This document shows, in pieces, positions 59,701 to 64,000 of a stretch of 64,000 bases of DNA; the stretch's first letter is position 1, and the number at the start of each line of letters is the position of its first letter. The DNA is from Cobetia sp. cqz5-12. GTDB lineage: Bacteria; Pseudomonadota; Gammaproteobacteria; Pseudomonadales; Halomonadaceae. The translations under genes and the position numbers were made by a program. The notes under the pieces were generated by a model that was not told the origin of the DNA, searched no databases, and saw only the letters and a list, made by a program, of their open reading frames with translations. The stretch is taken from the NCBI RefSeq assembly GCF_016495405.1, contig NZ_CP044522.1, positions 372,001 through 436,000 on the forward strand, in the 5' to 3' direction.

Positions 59701-60591
59701 TCACGCCAGTGTCAGGTCACCGTCGTATTCGAAGCGTCTTTCCTCGCCGGTGACGGGATCAATGAACTCGAACCCCTTGGAGAGCAGCTGCAAGGGGCGC
59801 GCGTAATCATCCGGCGAGAGCGGTTGCAGCTCGGGGTAGTAGCGGTCATTCAGGATCGGCCAGCCCAGCGTCTGCATATGCACGCGTAGCTGGTGGGTTC
59901 TGCCGGTGACAGGGTGCAGCTCGAACAATGCCTGGTGGTCTGTCTGCTCCACGCAGCGAATCACCGAGTGGCTGTTGGCCGCGCCGTCGGTGATATGAAT
60001 GCGAAAGCGTTGCTCGCTCTGTTCGAGACGATTCTTCACCTCCCACTGCTGGCCCACCAGGGATTCATCGCTGTGTATTTCGGCGATGGCCTGATAGGTC
60101 TTGTGGATATTTCGCGACTTGAACAGTTGATGGTAGAGGGGGCGCGTGTCGGGATTGACGGAGCACAGCACCAGCCCCGCCGTGACTCTATCCAGCCGAT
60201 GCACCGCCTGCAGCGCCTCTATCCCGGTGCGCTTGCGAAGTCGCTGCTGCAGGCACTCGTTCACGTACAGGCCACCGGGCGTCACCGGCAGAAAATGCGG
60301 CTTGTAGGCCACCAGGATGTGCTCATCCTGATGGAGAATCCGCTCCGCGAAGGGGATGCTCGGCTCGCGCGCCACCTCACGGTAATAGAAGACGCGCAGA
60401 TGTGGCTGGTAGGGCGTCTGCGGGGTGATCAATGCGCCATCCTCGCGATGCACCTTGCCGGTGGCCATGCGCTCGCGCCAGGTGGCCTCATCGATGGCCG
60501 GAAACTTCTGCAGCAGATATTCCAGTACCGTCGCCACGCCGGGGTTGATCTGCGGCAGGCTCAGCTTGGAGGGGCGGGCGGAAATGGACAT
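59701..60591 (-). CDS. Rlu-family RNA pseudouridine synthase
   Basis: 296 residues of the RluA family. The catalytic motif His-Arg-Leu-Asp-Arg-Val-Thr-Ala-Gly-Leu carries the essential Asp, and Gly-Arg-Thr-His-Gln-Leu-Arg-Val-His-Met lies near 240. A short N-terminal part (about 20-80) replaces the S4 domain, as in the less-studied branch of the family. The RNA target (rRNA or tRNA uridine) cannot be told. ATG at 60591; an in-frame ATG 84 bp upstream has no support. Last native gene before the AT-rich insert. Confidence 0.9.
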   Translation of the reverse strand: MSISARPSKLSLPQINPGVATVLEYLLQKFPAIDEATWRERMATGKVHREDGALITPQTPYQPHLRVFYYREVAREPSIPFAERILHQDEHILVAYKPHFLPVTPGGLYVNECLQQRLRKRTGIEALQAVHRLDRVTAGLVLCSVNPDTRPLYHQLFKSRNIHKTYQAIAEIHSDESLVGQQWEVKNRLEQSEQRFRIHITDGAANSHSVIRCVEQTDHQALFELHPVTGRTHQLRVHMQTLGWPILNDRYYPELQPLSPDDYARPLQLLSKGFEFIDPVTGEERRFEYDGDLTLA

Positions 60592-60977
60592 GGAAGGCCT
60601 GAGGTTGAGGGGAGCGGCTTGAGGGAGCCATTGTACAGGGAGTGGTGGGGAAAGATGGGAAGAGAGTGTCATCAAAGGTTAGGGCTATTTACAATATCGA
60701 TATGTCTATACTCTTGTGTCTAGAGTAAAATACTACTATAAGATATATGTTGTGTGGAGATTTAGTGATATAAGCGATGTAAGTGATAATTGATGATTGG
60801 TTTCTCTCAAGATTATTATTTCCAGTGGTGGTGAGGAGTAATGCTGAGGGTGACAAGTTGTTGAGTAGTATCTGCATTATAATAGGCTACATGCTAACTG
60901 TATGCTTATATATGTAGATTCCTGTTATCACTTATTGATTGTTAGTGCTACTTGAAATTACTTATGAAAGGTTGAAT
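60592..60977. other. Junction of the GC-rich chromosome and the AT-rich insert
   Basis: Composition changes abruptly near 60680. No gene, tRNA or obvious flanking repeat is seen. A perfect -10 hexamer TATAAT (60878-60883) lies about 95 bp before the SIR2 gene; no good -35 matches it. The left part holds the upstream region of the pseudouridine synthase gene. Confidence 0.5.
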
Positions 60978-63329
60978 ATGGAAATTCAAAGCGAAGCAAT
61001 TTTTAAGCACTGTCTAATTAACGGAATTAACCTTTTCTTAGGCTCTGGGTTTTCTGTTCTAGCTAGCGGAACATTTATAGATACAGCTAGAACTATGCCT
61101 GTTGGTGATGGATTAAAAAAAGAACTGTTGCAATATTTTGAAAGAGATAAAAATTCAAAGCTATCATTGCCCCAGCTTTGCTCGGTATTAGATTCGGTTA
61201 GTAAAGATAAGCTAGTTGGATTCTTAAAACGACGATTTTCTGTAGTTGATTATAATGAAGAATATAATGCCTTACTGCGTGTTAATGTTAAATCTATATT
61301 TACTACCAATATAGACGATTTGGTTTATAAGATCTATGGGAATAGTTTGGATCATTACCTGAATGATATTTCGGTTCGCGGCCCATCTATCGGAGATGGT
61401 AGTTCTATTGACTATATTCCATTGCATGGCTCTGTCAAATACAATAATGATGATTTTGATTTTTCACCGCTTGAGCTAGCTACTAGCTTCGAAAGAGACA
61501 AAGATAAGTGGTATGGTTATATAGATAGAATAAAGAAAGTTCCTACACTCTATTGGGGCTATAGTGTATCTGATGCGGGCGTTCTTCAATCCCTAGCAAA
61601 AGATACAACTGGTGGTCAAGATAGAGCTTTGTCGTGGATTGTACTGAGAGAAGATGATGAAGAGTCAAGAGAATATTATAGTTCGCTAGGGTTTCAGATT
61701 ATTGTTGGCGAAACTGATAAACTTCTAAAATATTTTAAGCAGATTAAGAAGCCTAGAAATAAGAGTAAATCTCCGATGCTGGCGGCTTCCTCTTTTAAAG
61801 AATATTGTATTCCTGATAAAGCCCAGCTTCCTGTCCGTACTTTAGATGAGTTTTACTTAGGTGCGGAGCCTGTTTGGTATGATGTTATGTATGGTTTTTT
61901 ACATAAGAATGAATATTACCATAAGATTAAAAACGACTTGGCTGCCGGAAATAACATAATCATAACTGGCGGCTCTCTGGCGGGTAAAACTACTTTGCTT
62001 AAGCTCTTGTCTATCGATACATTTGATTTCGGCTGGCCATTTTTTATTGAAGAAATAACCCCTGAAAAAGCACGATTATTGAAGAGAGATATTGATAGTG
62101 AAGGTAAGAATGTACTGATTTTTATTGATAATGCAGCAGATGCATGGGAGGCTATTAGTGATTTAACCAGCAGTGAAAATATTCAGGTTATTGCGGCTGA
62201 AAGAGATTATATTTATGATAGTGTTGCACATAGGTTCCCCCGTAGTAAGTTTAAGACTCTAGATGTTACGGGGTTGTGCTTAATGGATGTACAGTCTGTT
62301 AAAAATAAAATACCTACAGGCTTAAAAAGAAGAAGTGAACCGATGGAAAGCCTGATTGATGGTGTGGATACACCACCTACATTTTTTGAGGTAATTGATA
62401 ACTCAATTGCTGATCATACTTTAGCACAAAGATTTATAGACTCTTTGCGGACTCTAAAGTTAGAGTCTCCTATAAAATATGATCTCCTGATTTTGACTTG
62501 CTATCTTTATTCATGCAGAATCCCTACTTCCTTGGATGTGGCTATAGCTTATACGCGAGAACATGGTTTAGTTTATCAAGATATATATAATATTTTAGAG
62601 TCTATGAGTAGTTTCCTTTCTAAATATGAAGGTGCTCTATCTAATTCTGAGCAAGCATATTATGTGCCGAGGTCTCGCTCGATAGCTGAGTCTGTAATTA
62701 ACAAGGTTCCCTCTTTTGATCTTAGAAGGCTACTGTTAACTTTCCACAACGAAGTGTCGCCAACAAAGATTAATAGGTATGATATATTTAGACGTGGTGG
62801 TTATGATTCAGGCTTGGTAAGCCGTGCCTTCCCAAACTGGGAGGAGGGTCTAGATTTTTATGAAATGGCTAAGCTTAGAGATGATACTCCTGCATTGAGA
62901 CAACAAGGTGCAATTTACCTATCACATAAAAAACAATATAATCTAGCTTTCAGTTGGATCGATGAAGCATTAGCTAAGGTTGGGAGGCGTAATGCTTCAG
63001 TTAAAAATACATATGCAGTTATTCTTTTTAAAGCTAATAAAGATAAAGAGCTAGATAGTGAGGTTGTCCATACTTTGAATGAAAGTATGAGAATATTGGC
63101 TTCTTGTTATACTAGTGACATCAGGAAAGCGTATCATGCGAAAGTATTTGCAAATCATGCTATTAATTTTGCTGAGCGTTTATCTAAGGAGCCTGAAAGC
63201 TATACGTATCTAGATCAAGCAAGTACATGGCTAGATAAGGAGTTAATGTCGAGACCAGGAGATAGGGCTATGAATAGATTGCTAAGAGAGATAAGACAAA
63301 TGAAGCGAACGCTAGACAGAACTGTATGA
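60978..63329 (+). CDS. SIR2-STAND NTPase, probable anti-phage defence protein
   Basis: 783 residues. The N-terminal SIR2-like domain (about 1-255) has Leu-Gly-Ser-Gly-Phe-Ser (21-26), Thr-Thr-Asn111-Ile-Asp113-Asp and Pro-Leu-His150-Gly-Ser, the NAD-binding and catalytic motifs, so it is probably an active NADase. A P-loop NTPase follows with Walker A Gly-Gly-Ser-Leu-Ala-Gly-Lys337-Thr, Walker B Val-Leu-Ile-Phe-Ile-Asp384 and a sensor-like Val-Ile-Ala-Ala-Glu-Arg-Asp. The C-terminal half is helical with TPR-like pairs (about 640-783). This order is that of Avs5-like SIR2-STAND defence proteins. Strongly AT-rich, unlike every neighbour. ATG at 60978 with AAAGG. Confidence 0.85.
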   Translation: MEIQSEAIFKHCLINGINLFLGSGFSVLASGTFIDTARTMPVGDGLKKELLQYFERDKNSKLSLPQLCSVLDSVSKDKLVGFLKRRFSVVDYNEEYNALLRVNVKSIFTTNIDDLVYKIYGNSLDHYLNDISVRGPSIGDGSSIDYIPLHGSVKYNNDDFDFSPLELATSFERDKDKWYGYIDRIKKVPTLYWGYSVSDAGVLQSLAKDTTGGQDRALSWIVLREDDEESREYYSSLGFQIIVGETDKLLKYFKQIKKPRNKSKSPMLAASSFKEYCIPDKAQLPVRTLDEFYLGAEPVWYDVMYGFLHKNEYYHKIKNDLAAGNNIIITGGSLAGKTTLLKLLSIDTFDFGWPFFIEEITPEKARLLKRDIDSEGKNVLIFIDNAADAWEAISDLTSSENIQVIAAERDYIYDSVAHRFPRSKFKTLDVTGLCLMDVQSVKNKIPTGLKRRSEPMESLIDGVDTPPTFFEVIDNSIADHTLAQRFIDSLRTLKLESPIKYDLLILTCYLYSCRIPTSLDVAIAYTREHGLVYQDIYNILESMSSFLSKYEGALSNSEQAYYVPRSRSIAESVINKVPSFDLRRLLLTFHNEVSPTKINRYDIFRRGGYDSGLVSRAFPNWEEGLDFYEMAKLRDDTPALRQQGAIYLSHKKQYNLAFSWIDEALAKVGRRNASVKNTYAVILFKANKDKELDSEVVHTLNESMRILASCYTSDIRKAYHAKVFANHAINFAERLSKEPESYTYLDQASTWLDKELMSRPGDRAMNRLLREIRQMKRTLDRTV

Positions 63330-63350
63330 TTTAATTAGTACATAGCCCAG

Positions 63351-63384
63351 AAAAGCCCTCCCGGCATCGCCGGAAGGGCTTTTT
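63351..63384. terminator. Terminator after the SIR2-STAND gene
   Basis: Stem AAAAGCCCTCCCGGC / GCCGGAAGGGCTTTTT with one imperfect position and a short loop, A and T runs at the ends. It is GC-rich and looks native to the host chromosome. Confidence 0.88.
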
Positions 63385-63448
63385 CTTGCGTCTTGCGGAC
63401 TACGTTCACCGATGGGCTGATCTGCGGGATTCTACTGAGATCAGACCA

Positions 63449-63763
63449 TTACATCGGGTGTTGCTCTTCTTCGTAGAGCTCGGCCTTGGCGTCGCGTAGG
63501 ACATCTTCGCAGGCGCTGTGGTTGGCCAATTGCAGCATCAGATTCTGGCTGAGGGCGAAGCCCTTGCCCAGGCAGGTGTCGACCTCTTCGCGGGTGAGCG
63601 CCGGGGTGACATTGCAGTCAATCTTCATCGTACGACTACCGCCATCAAAGCGGTCGGCGAGGGCGCGCAGGCGCCAGGCAAGCCGTGTTTTCCAGCGGGC
63701 GGTGGGGTCGGGGCCTTCCGTCACGTCGAGCGTGCAACGCCATTCAGGTTTGTAGACCTTCAT
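63449..63763 (-). CDS. Small protein of unknown function
   Basis: 104 residues, cytoplasmic, no membrane segment. It has an Arg-rich helix (Arg-Leu-Ala-Trp-Arg-Leu-Arg-Ala-Leu-Ala-Asp-Arg-Phe-Asp-Gly) and ends in acidic residues with two isolated Cys. The ATG at 63763 is preceded by GAGGAGG, and base composition is that of the host, so I take it as a real gene. I do not recognise the family. Confidence 0.7.
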   Translation of the reverse strand: MKVYKPEWRCTLDVTEGPDPTARWKTRLAWRLRALADRFDGGSRTMKIDCNVTPALTREEVDTCLGKGFALSQNLMLQLANHSACEDVLRDAKAELYEEEQHPM

Positions 63764-63891
63764 GTGAACCTCCTCGGCTGGTCGTTTTCAATGATCGATC
63801 GTGATGTTCTGCTCCGCGTGCTGTGCTTGATGTCGTGCCTTGTTGCTCGTACCAGAAATGCGTTCCAGTCGTGCATGTGACAGTCGTGCTA

Positions 63892-63934
63892 GAGGCTCGC
63901 GCGTCGTCTTGATCAACGACAGGCCGAGCCTCTC
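63892..63934. other. Hairpin near the right end
   Basis: 9-bp inverted repeat AGAGGCTCG / CGAGCCTCT with a 25-nt spacer that holds a smaller GTCGT/ACGAC helix. The rest of 63764-64000 shows no gene that I can support. Confidence 0.35.
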
Positions 63935-64000
63935 TACTCACCATACGAGTTTTGGCGCCGAGATACATCAGTCTGAGTGTAAACGGTGCTTATCCTGATG

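Noticed and set aside
63744..63968. 74-codon minus-strand open frame at the right end
   Set aside because: No ribosome binding site, Ser/Thr/Gly-rich random composition, overlaps the well-supported start of the 104-residue gene.

Overview
The window is 64 kb of GC-rich gammaproteobacterial chromosome. Gene content and order point to Halomonadaceae (Halomonas/Cobetia type): a Pseudomonas-like long NrdA, the smc-zipA-ligA block, a complete ccm operon, and the rnm-yciO and glrK-qseG-glrR blocks. This is inferred from protein families and synteny; no rRNA or other marker gene is present. I see no tRNA, rRNA, insertion sequence, integrase or CRISPR array.

Layout. 1-5.3 kb: a partial secreted-protein gene, a PepSY protein with an OmpR-type two-component pair, then an ankyrin / DUF3592 / retropepsin-like run. 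5.4-11.6 kb: gnd and the class Ia ribonucleotide reductase genes nrdA and nrdB, all on the minus strand; the nrdA upstream region carries tandem NrdR-like and DnaA-like boxes. 11.6-19.5 kb: rstAB-like pair, a lipocalin-like protein, a cold shock protein, metR, a MliC-like lipoprotein, azoR, yigZ, and a LexA/UmuD-type protease with no DNA-binding domain that lies near a strong SOS box. 19.9-27.6 kb: ccmABCDEFGHI for cytochrome c maturation. 27.9-35.8 kb: smc, zipA, ligA and a YheU-like gene. 35.9-41.2 kb: mnmC, yciI, yciB on the minus strand and rnm, yciO on the plus strand. 41.4-46.1 kb: a Kv-type potassium channel, a CYTH-domain protein with a triple PHO-box-like array upstream, and a DUF47-pit phosphate uptake operon. 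46.3-52.3 kb: argA, a 1 kb region without coding capacity that looks like a sigma54-dependent small RNA locus, and glrK-qseG-glrR. 52.6-60.6 kb: xseA, guaB, guaA, a DUF3500 gene pair and an Rlu-family pseudouridine synthase. 60.7-63.35 kb: a sharply AT-rich insert carrying one large SIR2-STAND-type gene, a probable anti-phage defence gene. 63.4 kb to the end: one small conserved-looking gene.

The two most interesting loci are (i) the argA-glrK intergenic region, where a near-consensus sigma54 promoter, an IHF site, a GlrR-like palindrome, hairpins with GGA loops and terminators suggest a GlrR-controlled regulatory RNA in the position of enterobacterial glmY, and (ii) the single-gene SIR2-STAND island.
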